DNA from: CBDEGR01 sp965237895
GTDB taxonomy: Bacteria > Acidobacteriota > Terriglobia > UBA7540 > JAPUME01
Length of the DNA stretch: 64,000 nucleotides
Direction of reading: 5' to 3'
Assembly: GCA_965237895.1 (NCBI GenBank)
Contig: CBDEGR010000001.1
Coordinates: forward strand, 606,290-670,289
Part shown: positions 44,969 to 54,040 of the stretch, piece after piece
Layout of the letters: every line of letters begins with the position of its first letter
How positions within the stretch are numbered: position 1 is the stretch's first letter
Notes under the pieces: model-generated
Database searches by the model: none
The model's input: only the letters and a program-made list of their open reading frames with translations
Told to the model about the DNA's origin: nothing
Program-made: the position numbers and the translations under genes

Positions 44969-45736
44969 CTAGGAAAATATATCCGATTGGTTGTCGTTTG
45001 GCCAGCGCGCGTGCAAGAAAAACTCCCGATTGCCCTCGGCTCCCTGAATCCGACTCTCTGTCGAACGGATTGCAACGAATCCCAATTCTTCCAGCTTTAG
45101 CTGCACCCCGGCAACCGCCTTTTGTTGAAGCTCGGGATCGCGCACGATGCCGCCCTTGCCCACCTGCCCCCGGCCCACCTCGAATTGCGGTTTGACAAGT
45201 ACCAGCAGGTCAGCACCGGACTTCAGGAGCGGCGAAAGTTGAGCCACGATCAACTCTGCGGAAATAAAGGACACATCCACGGTCGCAAGCTCTGCCTTCT
45301 CGCCGACCTGCTCGAAGCGTAGATACCGGGCGTTGGTCTTTTCGAGCGAGAGGACACGCGGGTCGTTGCGCAGCCGCCAGTCCAACTGATTCGTCCCGCC
45401 ATCGACGGCGATCACCTTTGCCGCACTCCTCTGAAGCAGGCAGTCGGTAAATCCGCCGGTCGAGGCTCCCACGTCCAGGCAAACCTTGCCGTCCACCTCG
45501 ACGGAAAAATGGTCGAGTGCCCCTTCCAGCTTGACTCCCCCTCGACTGACGTATTTCGATGGTGAGCCGAGCAGTCTCACCGAAACCTCCTCCCTCACCG
45601 ACGCGCCGCACTTTTCGATCTTCTCCTCGTCCACCAGAACCGAGCCTGCAAGAATCATCGCCTGGGCTTTTTGGCGTGTTTCAGCCAGCCCACGGTCGAG
45701 CAACAATCGGTCCAGACGAATTTTTCCGGATTTCAT
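44969..45736 (-). CDS. TlyA-type rRNA methyltransferase/S4-domain protein
   Basis: The 255-aa protein has an N-terminal S4 RNA-binding domain (IRLDRLLLDRGLAETRQKAQ, VLVDEEKIEKCG) and an FtsJ-like methyltransferase domain (YVSRGGVKLEGAL, CLDVGASTGGFTDCLLQR, VKPQFEVGRGQVGKGGIV). TlyA enzymes 2'-O-methylate rRNA; hemolysin is an older name. ATG 45736 overlaps the stop of the DUF2784 gene by four bases. Confidence 0.88.
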   Translation of the reverse strand: MKSGKIRLDRLLLDRGLAETRQKAQAMILAGSVLVDEEKIEKCGASVREEVSVRLLGSPSKYVSRGGVKLEGALDHFSVEVDGKVCLDVGASTGGFTDCLLQRSAAKVIAVDGGTNQLDWRLRNDPRVLSLEKTNARYLRFEQVGEKAELATVDVSFISAELIVAQLSPLLKSGADLLVLVKPQFEVGRGQVGKGGIVRDPELQQKAVAGVQLKLEELGFVAIRSTESRIQGAEGNREFFLHARWPNDNQSDIFS

Positions 45737-46176
45737 AGCAGTTTCGTCTTCAGGCGGAGCCTGCCGAGCCAACGCAGCAAGCATCCCTGTCTAAGGAAAG
45801 TTTTCCCGTCTGGGGGGCCGTAAGCAGGAACGGTAAAATAAGCGACGAACGTAGCGATTCCCAGTAAGACAATTACTCCAATCAGCAAAAAATGCGTTGT
45901 CTCGGGATAGACAAGCGGTTCCACATAATGGGCGATGAACGATCCACGATAGCTTACCGCACCGGCGCGCTCCAGGCACCATTGCTCCAGGTAGGTCAAT
46001 GGACACGGCCAGGGAAGCAGCAGGTTTTTTGCCACCGCGTAAGCCACCCCGGCCAGATGAACCACGCGCCAGCGCGGGTGGCGGCGCAAAAGAACAACAC
46101 CCGACACGAGAAAACATATCCACGCCAGATGCAAAATCAGAACCGCTTCCGCCGCTCGCATTATCCACACGGACAT
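45733..46176 (-). CDS. DUF2784-family membrane protein
   Basis: The 147-aa protein has four likely membrane helices. The pattern matching DUF2784 is LHLAWICFLVSGVVLL, CPLTYLEQWCLERAG and YRGSFIAHYVEPLVYPETTH. No function has been established for the family. It is translationally coupled to the TlyA-like gene downstream. Confidence 0.85.
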   Translation of the reverse strand: MSVWIMRAAEAVLILHLAWICFLVSGVVLLRRHPRWRVVHLAGVAYAVAKNLLLPWPCPLTYLEQWCLERAGAVSYRGSFIAHYVEPLVYPETTHFLLIGVIVLLGIATFVAYFTVPAYGPPDGKTFLRQGCLLRWLGRLRLKTKLL

Positions 46177-46295
46177 GACCCTCTCCCTGCTGAAGCCGGA
46201 CCTGAACAGCCGGGGGACCTGCTTCAGTTTAGCACTCTAAAGCCATGACAACTCAGAGGTGCGCAGCGGGGGACGCCTCTTGCGGGGAGGAGTGG

Positions 46296-47198
46296 TCAGG
46301 AAGTTCTTTTCAGGAGGTAACGGGCAATCTCTTTCAGATTCGCTGCTTTCTCACCGAGGGGAGCCAATGCACCGCAGGCTTCCTCAACCATTTGCGCCGT
46401 CATGACACGGGATTTCTCGACACCGTATAGCGCCGGATAGGTCGCCTTCTCGTGCTCGGCGTCTTTCCCGGGCGCTTTGCCCAGCTCCTCGCGCGACCCG
46501 ACGACATCGAGCAGGTCATCAACGATTTGGAAAGCCAGGCCGACTTTCTCTCCGTAGACACTGACTTTATCCAAATCCCCCTCGCCTGCTCCGGCCAATA
46601 TGGCCCCCGTGCGGACCGAGGCCCGAAACAGGGCGCCGGTCTTTGAGGCATGGATGTATTCGAGCGTTCGGGCGTCTGGTGGCTTCGCTGCGGCTTCGAG
46701 GTCGGCTACCTGTCCTCCGATCATACCGCCGAGCGTGCCGATGGCTCGTGCTAGCTCGCGGTTCACTCGAAGACAGCGTTCGGGCGGGATGTCGGGTGAT
46801 TCGGCCAAAACCTGAAAAGCCAGAGTCAACAGGCCATCACCGGCCAGAATCGCCGTGGCCTCGCCGAAAGCCACATGGCAGGAGGGTTTGCCCCGGCGCA
46901 GGTCATCGTTGTCGAGCGCGGGGAGATCATCGTGGATGAGCGAGTAGGTATGGATCAGTTCCAGCGCAGAGGCAGGAGGGAGGAGGGGACCGTCGTTGTC
47001 CCTAAAAAGTCTACCCGCCTCAAGACAGAGGACAGGCCGTATACGCTTCCCTCCCGCGAAGACCGCGTAGCGCATGGCCCGGTGGATCGAGTTCGGGACC
47101 ACCTCGGCGCCCGGCAGCAACTTCTCCAGAGTGCGATCCACCCTGGCGCGCTGCTGCTCCAGGAACTGCCCCAGCTTGGGAGAAGGGACGACACTCAA
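46296..47198 (-). CDS. ispA: Short-chain polyprenyl (farnesyl) diphosphate synthase
   Basis: It condenses IPP with DMAPP/GPP to make FPP for quinones and undecaprenol. The 300-aa protein has the FARM DDLPALDNDD preceded by LIHTYSLIH, GKRIRPVL at the N-terminal side, the GQ motif MIGGQVADLEA, LHASKT-like YIHASKTGALF and the SARM FQIVDDLLD. The start is TTG 47198, eight bases after the xseB stop. The product chain length is inferred from family similarity only. Confidence 0.9.
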   Translation of the reverse strand: MSVVPSPKLGQFLEQQRARVDRTLEKLLPGAEVVPNSIHRAMRYAVFAGGKRIRPVLCLEAGRLFRDNDGPLLPPASALELIHTYSLIHDDLPALDNDDLRRGKPSCHVAFGEATAILAGDGLLTLAFQVLAESPDIPPERCLRVNRELARAIGTLGGMIGGQVADLEAAAKPPDARTLEYIHASKTGALFRASVRTGAILAGAGEGDLDKVSVYGEKVGLAFQIVDDLLDVVGSREELGKAPGKDAEHEKATYPALYGVEKSRVMTAQMVEEACGALAPLGEKAANLKEIARYLLKRTS

Positions 47199-47206
47199 GG
47201 CGCGCC

Positions 47207-47467
47207 TTAGTCCTCTTCTCCGGGACGGAAAGGTTCCCGGGCCATTTTGCCTCCGGTCTTCTTGAGGAGAATCTCCACCTTCCCCTCAGCCTCTTCCAGT
47301 TGCTTGTGACAGACTTCCGAGAGGCGCATACCCTCCTCAAACAACTGGAGAGCCTTCTCCAGGTGCAGGTCGGCGTCCTCCAACTGTTGCACGATGTTGT
47401 CGAGACGCTCCAGATTCTTCTCAAATCCCTCTCGGGTCCCGCTTCCACTCTTGGATGCTGATGGCAT
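47207..47467 (-). CDS. xseB: Exodeoxyribonuclease VII small subunit
   Basis: The 86-aa helical subunit has the XseB core FEKNLERLDNIVQQLEDADL and the conserved LEKALQLFEEGMRLSEVCHK followed by LEEAEGKVEIL. ATG 47467 is preferred to the upstream in-frame start at 47515. The large subunit gene xseA is not in the window. The pairing xseB-ispA is common in bacteria. Confidence 0.9.
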   Translation of the reverse strand: MPSASKSGSGTREGFEKNLERLDNIVQQLEDADLHLEKALQLFEEGMRLSEVCHKQLEEAEGKVEILLKKTGGKMAREPFRPGEED

Positions 47468-47618
47468 GGCATTTTCACCTGGGCTTCTTTGGCCGACCGC
47501 CGGCGGTAAGTTCAATGTTGGTTCGAGCCGCCCTCGGAGTCAAGTCCCCAGAAAACTTCCCGTCACAGGGCCGGAAACTTGCACCGTAAACTTGCACCTG
47601 AAACTTACGAATGATATC

Positions 47619-48557
47619 TCAATTTATCTGCCCGATTGTGGGACGACTTTCGGTTCCCTTCCCGGATGGGCGATTCCCCGTCTCCCGGCGAACCGCCTTT
47701 CGGATCATGCGGATATGATCCGGCGTGTTACCACAGCAACCGCCGACCACCACCGCCCCTGCCTGAACGAACCTGCCTGAATATTCAGCCATGGATTCAG
47801 GAGAGCTTTCGTAGATATATCGACCCTCAATCTTGCGAGGGATTCCGGCGTTCGGTTGAGCAGAAAGTTTCCGGGTGGTGGCCGAAGCCATGCGCTTTAA
47901 GGTCTTGAGCATGGAGGCGGGTCCCACGCCGCAATTAAGCCCGATGACATCTGCGCCGGCCTCATCGAGCCGCCGCGTGAATTCCTCCGGACTCGTGCCG
48001 GTGGGAGTGTCGCCATCTTCCCGAATCGTCATTTGAACGACAACCGGCAGCCGCGCATCCACACTCCGCGCCGCCTGAAGCGCAATCACTGCCTCATTCA
48101 CATCCATCATCGTCTCGATGATCACCAGATCAACGCCGGAGGACACCAGCAACGCAATCTGCTCCCGAAAGGCATGGCCGGCCTGGCCGATTGAAATCGA
48201 TCCTGCAGGTTCCAGGGGAGCTCCCAGCGGCCCGACCGACCCCGCCACAAGCAGCTCATCGCCGGCCACCTGCCGGGCGACCTGAACACCGGCACGATTG
48301 AGCTCTTCGAGCTTCGCCTCCCCTTCGAGGCCCCGCAGGCGGAAGCGATTGGCGCCGAATGTGTTCGTCTGGAGAATGTCCGCCCCCGCCTGCCTGTAGC
48401 CGAGGTGAACCTGCTTCACCAGTTCAGGCCGTGAGAGATTCAACTCCTCGAAGCAGCCAGGATAGGTAAAGTCGCCCTGCTCATAGAGCAGCGTCCCCAT
48501 GCCGCCGTCCGACACCAGGACGCCTTGTTCCAGTTTTTCGAGGAAAGATTCGGCCAT
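47619..48557 (-). CDS. Stand-alone homocysteine S-methyltransferase domain protein
   Basis: The 312-aa zinc enzyme domain has LVSDGGMGTLLYEQGDF, CFEELNLSRPELVKQVHLGY, LQTNTFGANRF, GLNCGVGPASML and the Cys pair VVGGCCGNTPDHI. The sequence most resembles the N-terminal half of the bifunctional homocysteine methyltransferase/methylenetetrahydrofolate reductase proteins. Here a stop follows 22 residues after the domain (ending SRPTIGQIN), and no reductase sequence appears downstream. It may be a natural single-domain enzyme or a fission product. ATG 48557 is taken as the start, 3 codons inside the longest frame. Confidence 0.85.
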   Translation of the reverse strand: MAESFLEKLEQGVLVSDGGMGTLLYEQGDFTYPGCFEELNLSRPELVKQVHLGYRQAGADILQTNTFGANRFRLRGLEGEAKLEELNRAGVQVARQVAGDELLVAGSVGPLGAPLEPAGSISIGQAGHAFREQIALLVSSGVDLVIIETMMDVNEAVIALQAARSVDARLPVVVQMTIREDGDTPTGTSPEEFTRRLDEAGADVIGLNCGVGPASMLKTLKRMASATTRKLSAQPNAGIPRKIEGRYIYESSPESMAEYSGRFVQAGAVVVGGCCGNTPDHIRMIRKAVRRETGNRPSGKGTESRPTIGQIN

Positions 48558-48723
48558 AACGAGCACGATTTCCGCAGAAAAGCAGTTCAGGATCCCTTTT
48601 CATAATTTATCAGAATCCCACAGCGGGTAGCAACCAGTCTAGGGGCAGAACATTCCCGAGGGAAAGTAATCCCCCCCGGCGATTTTCCAAAACTGGCTGA
48701 CTCAGGCATAATGGTAAGTCCTT

Positions 48724-49404
48724 ATGGCGGACGTAATCTTTAGCACACTCACAGACTTCTTCGCCCAGTACGGTTACTGGGTCATCTTTTTCGGTGTGAT
48801 GCTCGAAAACGCCGGCCTGCCGCTTCCCGGCGAGACGGTCCTGCTTTTTGCGAGCTACCTCTCTTTCCAGGGAGAACTCGAAATCACCAAGGTGATGGCG
48901 GTAGCCGCCCTTGCGGCTGCCCTGGGCGACAACATCGGCTACCTCCTGGGCCGTTTCCTGGGGGCTCCGCTGCTCGAACGCTACCGCCACAGCTTCCTCG
49001 GACGGCTTCTGCGCTATGAGAAGGCCCAAAGGTTTTTTCTCCGCCACTCGAACTGGGCTGTATTCACCGGACGGTTCATCACCGGGCTGAGAGTCTTTGC
49101 GGGACCGTTCGCGGGTTTCTTCCGAATGCCCTATCTGCGTTTTTTTCTTTTTGATGTTTCGGGCGCCATAATCTGGGGAATTGGAATCGGGCTTATCGGC
49201 TACGCCCTGGGCGACTGGCGGGCAATCGTCGCCTTTGTAACCCGCTTCCATCGCATTACGCTGGGCGTGATTGCGGTGGTTATCACCCTTCTGGTAATTC
49301 GGGCCCGCCGCCGGAAGCGGGCGCCCGAGGCTTCCCTCCCCGCATCTCCCAGTCAGTCCGCAGTCTCATCCTCATCTCCGATCGATTCATCGGAAAATCA
49401 GTAA
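48724..49404 (+). CDS. DedA/SNARE-associated-family membrane protein
   Basis: The 226-aa protein opens with the family segment YGYWVIFFGVMLENAGLPLP then GETVLLFASYL, and carries GDNIGYLLGRFLG and the conserved FTGRFITGLRVFAGPFAGFF. DedA proteins support lipid carrier recycling and membrane homeostasis in other bacteria. About five membrane segments and a basic/Pro-rich C-terminal tail (ARRRKRAPEASLP) are visible. Confidence 0.9.
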   Translation: MADVIFSTLTDFFAQYGYWVIFFGVMLENAGLPLPGETVLLFASYLSFQGELEITKVMAVAALAAALGDNIGYLLGRFLGAPLLERYRHSFLGRLLRYEKAQRFFLRHSNWAVFTGRFITGLRVFAGPFAGFFRMPYLRFFLFDVSGAIIWGIGIGLIGYALGDWRAIVAFVTRFHRITLGVIAVVITLLVIRARRRKRAPEASLPASPSQSAVSSSSPIDSSENQ

Positions 49405-49549
49405 GGCAGGGGAATGTCCCGGAACCGGCAATTCCCTCTTCAGGACAGGTGATCCGCACCCGGTGGCAGCCGCGCCCTTGCGCTCAGCGGCGAACTCGGA
49501 ATCAGACCTCGCTGTGCTAAAATAAACTCCGGACCCGCGAATTTACCCG

Positions 49550-50971
49550 ATGATCCTTCTTAACATTGCGGCGGTGCTGGGACTCGTCGCCCTGAGCGCG
49601 TTCTTCGTAGCCGCCGAGTATGCCCTGCTCTCGATTCGTCGCACCCGTGTCGAGCAACTGGTTCAGGAAGGCAGCTCCCGGGCTGTGCTGATTCAAAAGC
49701 TGCTTTCTAACCCGGGTCTCTTATTTTCCGGCGTCCAACTCGGGATCACCATCGCCAGCCTGCTGCTCGGCTGGATTGCCGAGGCCGCTCTGGCTGCCTC
49801 TCTCAGGGACTGGCTCCATCCCATGCTTCAAGAGCACGTAAGCCCCGTCGTGGCGCATTCCGTCGCCATTGTCGTGGTGCTGCTGGGGATCACGGGCATA
49901 GCGGTGGTGCTGGGCGAGCTGGTGCCGAAAACCATCGGCTACGAGCGCGCCGAGCAGGTGTCGCTGTTGGTCGCTTGGCCGATGACCGTGGTGTTGAAAT
50001 CGACCAAGCATTTCATTCTGTCGATGGACTGGGTTTCGAATCAAATCCTGAGACTCGTCGGCTTTCGCACAAGCGGGGGCCACAGCCGCCACCACACCAA
50101 GGAAGAAGTAAAACTGCTGGTCTCGAACATTCGCCAACGCGGACTTCTGGGCAAAGAACAGGAGGCGATGATCTTCGGGGCCTTCGACCTGCATGAAATT
50201 CTGGTAAGGGAGGTGATGACCCCCTGGCCGGACGTATTCCGGCTTCCCCTGACCCACCACCTGCCGACGCTGCTCGATCAAGTCAACAAGAAACTCCGCT
50301 CGCGCATTCCGATCTACGAAGGCTCGCCCGACCACATCGTGGGCGTCCTCTATCCCAAGGACCTGCTGCGCGTGTTGCGGAACCGCTGGCAGCTCTCGAC
50401 ACCCTACGATGCGCCGTTCCATTTGCGAACGGTTCTTCGTGAACCCATCGTGGTTCCTGAAAACATGGCCGTCGATCAGTTGCTGGAAGAATACCGCAGC
50501 AAGAAGACGCAGATCGCGCTGGTCGTCGATGAGTTCGGAAGCTTTGCGGGCCTGGTAACCCTGGAAGATGTGCTGGAAGAGATTGTCGGCGAGATCGTTG
50601 ATGAATACGACCTGCCCGAAAAAGCCGACCCGGTTCAGGGCGGTGGTGTTCTCATCCTCCGAGGAGCGCTGGCCCTTCGAGAGCTGTCGGATGATTACGA
50701 CATCCCTTTGCCGCGCGACGAGGGTTTTGAAACACTCGGTGGATTCGTCCTGAGCCGGTTAGGGATCATCCCCCAGGGGAAAGAGAGTTTTATCTGTGAA
50801 AAGCGTCGCTTCACCGTCCTGGAAATGGAGGGCCGGAGAGTTACCAAGGTGAAGATCGACCTTGATTCATCCTCCCTCGGGGCGACTCTCGAGACTCTTC
50901 CCGCCGGAGAGAGCGCTGCTGAAAAAGCTTCCTCTCCGGACACTCCCCCTCGGTCCCGAACAGGGGCATAA
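49550..50971 (+). CDS. CorC/HlyC-type (CNNM-CBS) membrane protein
   Basis: The 473-aa inner-membrane protein has a CNNM domain (residues 1-200; ALSAFFVAAEYALLSIRRTR, GVQLGITIASLLLGW, LGELVPKTIGYERAE), then two CBS domains (VREVMTPWPDVFRLPLTH, VPENMAVDQLLEEYRSKKTQ) and a CorC-HlyC C-terminal domain (GFETLGGFVLSRLGIIPQG). The family is linked to Mg/Co transport or efflux. Its gene ends 16 bp before the dppB-like start, on the same strand. Confidence 0.9.
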   Translation: MILLNIAAVLGLVALSAFFVAAEYALLSIRRTRVEQLVQEGSSRAVLIQKLLSNPGLLFSGVQLGITIASLLLGWIAEAALAASLRDWLHPMLQEHVSPVVAHSVAIVVVLLGITGIAVVLGELVPKTIGYERAEQVSLLVAWPMTVVLKSTKHFILSMDWVSNQILRLVGFRTSGGHSRHHTKEEVKLLVSNIRQRGLLGKEQEAMIFGAFDLHEILVREVMTPWPDVFRLPLTHHLPTLLDQVNKKLRSRIPIYEGSPDHIVGVLYPKDLLRVLRNRWQLSTPYDAPFHLRTVLREPIVVPENMAVDQLLEEYRSKKTQIALVVDEFGSFAGLVTLEDVLEEIVGEIVDEYDLPEKADPVQGGGVLILRGALALRELSDDYDIPLPRDEGFETLGGFVLSRLGIIPQGKESFICEKRRFTVLEMEGRRVTKVKIDLDSSSLGATLETLPAGESAAEKASSPDTPPRSRTGA

Positions 50972-50987
50972 AAAGAAACAGGCATCA

Positions 50988-51908
50988 ATGCTCCGCTTCA
51001 TCCTTCGTCGCCTCGTTCTTACATTGCCGGTCCTGGCAGTGGTGATCACTTCCATCTTTCTGCTGATTCATCTGATTCCGGGCGACCCGGTGGTGCAGAT
51101 GCTCGGCGAAGGCGCCGCACCGGCGGACGTGGAAGAGATTCGGCGCCGCTTGGGATTGGACCAACCGCTTTACATTCAATACGCAAACTACTGGCAGCGG
51201 CTCGTGCACGGCGACCTGGGAACCTCTTTCAAATTCAATATTCCCGTAGCCCAGGTTTTGAAGACGCGTTATCCGGCCACCCTGTGGCTGGCGCTGATCA
51301 GCCTGGTCGTAGCCATCTCGATTGCCGTCCCTGCCGGCGTCACCGCTGCCGTGAATCGGGGGAAGTGGCCCGACCGTCTGCTGGGGGGTGTTACGCTGGT
51401 TGGCCTCTCCTTCCCCAACTTCGCCCTCGGACCGGCGCTGATCCTGATCTTCTCCATTCAGGCTGGATGGCTTCCGGTTTCCGGGCGGGATTCCCCAGCA
51501 AGCTACCTTCTTCCCGCCATCACCCTGGGAACTTCGATGGCGGCGATTCTCACCCGCATGGTGCGCTCCTCCATGCTGGAACAGCTTTCAAGCGACTACG
51601 TGCGGACGGCGCGCGCCAAGGGGTTGAGCGAGGGCGCGGTGCTCTACCGTCACGCGCTTCGCAACGGCCTGATTCCCGTCGTCACCGTCCTCGGATTGCA
51701 GTTCGGAGCGCTTCTGGCCGGGGCCATCATCACCGAGACCATCTTCTCCTGGCCGGGGCTGGGACGGCTGACGGTCGAGGCCATACACGCGCGCGACTAC
51801 CCGCTGCTCCAGGGTTGCGTGCTGTCGATTGCCCTGACCTACGTGCTGGTAAACTTCCTGACCGACCTGGGGTATTCGCTGCTCGACCCCCGGATTCGCG
51901 CGCAATGA
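50988..51908 (+). CDS. DppB/OppB-like peptide ABC permease
   Basis: The 306-aa inner-membrane permease has RFILRRLVLTLPVLAVVI at the start, LIPGDPVVQMLGEGA, RRRLGLDQPLYIQYANYWQR, GDLGTSF, the EAA-like loop DYVRTARAKGLSEGAVLYRH and the terminal DLGYSLLDPRIR. These are the signatures of dipeptide/oligopeptide/nickel permease subunits. ATG 50988 is chosen since the longer frame overlaps the CorC-like gene. The partner permease follows three bases later. No binding protein or ATPase gene is adjacent in the window. Confidence 0.9.
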   Translation: MLRFILRRLVLTLPVLAVVITSIFLLIHLIPGDPVVQMLGEGAAPADVEEIRRRLGLDQPLYIQYANYWQRLVHGDLGTSFKFNIPVAQVLKTRYPATLWLALISLVVAISIAVPAGVTAAVNRGKWPDRLLGGVTLVGLSFPNFALGPALILIFSIQAGWLPVSGRDSPASYLLPAITLGTSMAAILTRMVRSSMLEQLSSDYVRTARAKGLSEGAVLYRHALRNGLIPVVTVLGLQFGALLAGAIITETIFSWPGLGRLTVEAIHARDYPLLQGCVLSIALTYVLVNFLTDLGYSLLDPRIRAQ

Positions 51909-51911
51909 TCA

Positions 51912-52799
51912 ATGACACACTTGAAACGTGAAATGACACACTCGACCCGACTCGAATCGCTCCTTCGCTTTCTGCGAGCCTACCCGCTGGCCGCCGCGGG
52001 ATTCGTGCTCATCACCATTTTCGTTCTGGCCGCGCTGGTTGCCCCGTTGGTGATTCCCTGGGACCCCATGGCCATCAGCCTGCCGATTCGCCTGGCGCCA
52101 CCCTCCGGGGAACATTGGCTCGGCTGCGACGAGTTGGGGCGGGACATTCTTTCCCGCATCCTGATGGGAGCCCGCATCTCGCTGGCCGTGGGGTCCTCGG
52201 TGGTTGCCGTTTCGCTGACGCTGGGGCTGCTGGTGGGCTTGCTTGCGGGTTATTGGGGAGGGAGGTTCGACACTTTCCTGAATGTGCTGGTCATCAACTC
52301 CCTGCAATCGCTGCCGGGGATACTGCTGGCGATTGCGGTGGTGGCCTTCCGGGGACCGGGATTCTGGAAACTGGTGATCGCTCTGAGTCTTGGCGGCTGG
52401 ATCGGCTTTGCACGCCTGGCACGGGGTCAGGCTCTGCAGGTAAAGGAGCTGGAATTCATCGAGGCGGCACGCGCGTTGGGAGCCGGACATGCGCGCATCC
52501 TTTTCCTCCACATACTCCCCAATATCCTTCCGCCCATTCTCGTGCAAGCCTCCATCGCCATGGCGGGCGCTGTGCTGGCCGAGGCCTCTCTGAGCTTTCT
52601 CGGGCTGGGTGTGCCGCCTCCGACCCCGAGCTGGGGTTCGATGCTCTCGAGCGCCCGAAGTTATCTCTTCAGCGCTCCTCATCTCGCCATCTGGCCGGCG
52701 CTGGCCGTCATGGGGACCGTGCTCTCCTTCAACTTCCTGGGGGACGCCCTGCGTGACCTGCTCGACCCTCGCAGAGAAACTCTGGGACGTTCACTCTAG
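51912..52799 (+). CDS. DppC/OppC-like peptide ABC permease
   Basis: The 295-aa partner of the DppB-like protein has an N-terminal helix, APPSGEHWLGCDELGRDILS, GARISLAVGSSVVAVSL, the EAA loop EFIEAARALGAGHARILFLH and ASLSFLGLGVPPPTPSWGSM, with the terminal FLGDALRDLLDPR. ATG 51912 lies three bases after the dppB-like stop; an internal ATG at 51933 is an alternative start. The ATPases and solute-binding protein of this system must be encoded elsewhere. Confidence 0.9.
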   Translation: MTHLKREMTHSTRLESLLRFLRAYPLAAAGFVLITIFVLAALVAPLVIPWDPMAISLPIRLAPPSGEHWLGCDELGRDILSRILMGARISLAVGSSVVAVSLTLGLLVGLLAGYWGGRFDTFLNVLVINSLQSLPGILLAIAVVAFRGPGFWKLVIALSLGGWIGFARLARGQALQVKELEFIEAARALGAGHARILFLHILPNILPPILVQASIAMAGAVLAEASLSFLGLGVPPPTPSWGSMLSSARSYLFSAPHLAIWPALAVMGTVLSFNFLGDALRDLLDPRRETLGRSL

Positions 52800-52967
52800 C
52801 GCCACAATATTCAATCTTCGTATGTTTAGTTTTGATCCACTCTACGGGTGGGGGATTCAGTCACAGCCGAATTTTCGGTTTCCGCACAGTAGAACCACCC
52901 TGAGACCCATGTTGAATCCGAGCTTACAAAAAATACTCCACCCCCGGTGTGCCGGTACCCGCGTTCC

Positions 52968-53038
52968 CGGTTCCGCGTCTTTTGGGTGTGCGACCCTACG
53001 AATGCCGCAGAACCGGACTACGGGTTCTGCGCTACCCG
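52968..53038 (+). repeat. Dispersed repeat, copy C
   Basis: It has the same module as 10932-11001: GGTTCCGCGTCTTTTGGG, ACGAATGCCGCAGAACCGGA and GGGTTCTGCGCTACCC, with the hairpin GCAGAACC/GGTTCTGC at 53007-53030. The flanking GTTTTGACAG (53041-53050) recalls module 1 of the other copies. The gene-free stretch 52800-53088 contains little else. Confidence 0.7.
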
Positions 53039-53088
53039 GTCGTTTTGACAGTGGGTCTTTAAGGGCAGGATTCTTAGTTAACGCGATA

Positions 53089-53904
53089 CTACGAGGGCGG
53101 ACGGCCCAGCTCGAGGGTAACTTCCACGCCCCGACCGACTTTCAGCAGCTTGGCCGCCGAGCCGCGGTTTGTGGCCACTTCGAGGTAGCCCGAGCTGCCG
53201 AGGATGGCAAACACCTCGGAGGGTTTGCCCTCGGAATAAGATTGGCGAAGCTGGGTGATTTCTTTCTGATTGATAATGAGCTTGAAGGGGGAAGGATTTT
53301 CGGAAAACAGTTGCGGCGCGTTTTCCGGGGTAAGGTTGGTAATCAGGGTGCCGAACTTATCCACTTTCAGCGCGACGCCTTTCAGCACGCCTTCGCCTGC
53401 GGGTTTCGGTTTGGGGGCGGCGAAGCGTACAAAATCGGTAATCTGTTCGCCGAGCCGCGTCACCTCGACTCCGCGGGTAAGCCAGGCGGCAATGGGGCCG
53501 AAGACATCACGTCCGTGGAAGGTCTTGCTGACGGGATTCAGGAAATAGTGTTCCGCGTCAATTTCACGAACTTCGACGTTTTCTTCCCGCTCATAGACGA
53601 GAGAAAGCACGCCGTTGTCGGGCGCCACAAACTTGTAATCCATGGTACGGGCCACAATCGGCCGCCGTGACCCGCCCACGCCCGGGTCCACAATCACCAG
53701 ATGAATCGTCTCAACGGGAAAGGAGCGGTAACTCTGTGCCAGGGACAGAGCGCCGTCAAAGACATCATAGGAGCTGACCTGGAGATTCAAATCCACAATG
53801 GATACTTCCGGATTGATTCCCAGGATGACGCCCTTGACGACCCCTACGAACGGGTCGTTCAGGCCAAAATCGGTAGTGATGGTGATGAGGGGACGACGCG
53901 GCAC
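53089..53904 (-). CDS. SAM hydrolase (S-adenosyl-L-methionine hydroxide adenosyltransferase) family
   Basis: The 271-aa protein starts at GTG 53904 with GGAGC before it. It has TITTDFGLNDPFVGVVKGVI, HLVIVDPGVGGSRRPI, VAPDNGVLSLVYE, KTFHGRDVFGPIAAWL and the C-terminal VKVD-like LKVDKFGTLITNL. Proteins of this DUF62 family hydrolyse SAM to adenosine and methionine or catalyse related halogenase reactions; the plain hydrolase is the default. It may link to SAM/methionine turnover with metH, but the gene is not adjacent. Confidence 0.9.
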   Translation of the reverse strand: MPRRPLITITTDFGLNDPFVGVVKGVILGINPEVSIVDLNLQVSSYDVFDGALSLAQSYRSFPVETIHLVIVDPGVGGSRRPIVARTMDYKFVAPDNGVLSLVYEREENVEVREIDAEHYFLNPVSKTFHGRDVFGPIAAWLTRGVEVTRLGEQITDFVRFAAPKPKPAGEGVLKGVALKVDKFGTLITNLTPENAPQLFSENPSPFKLIINQKEITQLRQSYSEGKPSEVFAILGSSGYLEVATNRGSAAKLLKVGRGVEVTLELGRPPS

Positions 53905-54040
53905 TTCATGCTCCGTTATCGAGATTCATCTCAGGCGTAGAGAACCAAACCAAACCAAACCAAAATACCTTGTCAAGGCGCAAACCCCCGCTCGGCCAAA
54001 TCAGGGAAGTCCCTCATCGGTAGCGAGGCCTGCGGGCAAG

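Noticed and set aside
47500..47618. Missing MTHFR domain of a bifunctional homocysteine enzyme
   Set aside because: I checked for a continued reductase frame after the Hcy domain stop in all three minus frames by eye; none carries reductase motifs, so the gene is taken as stand-alone.
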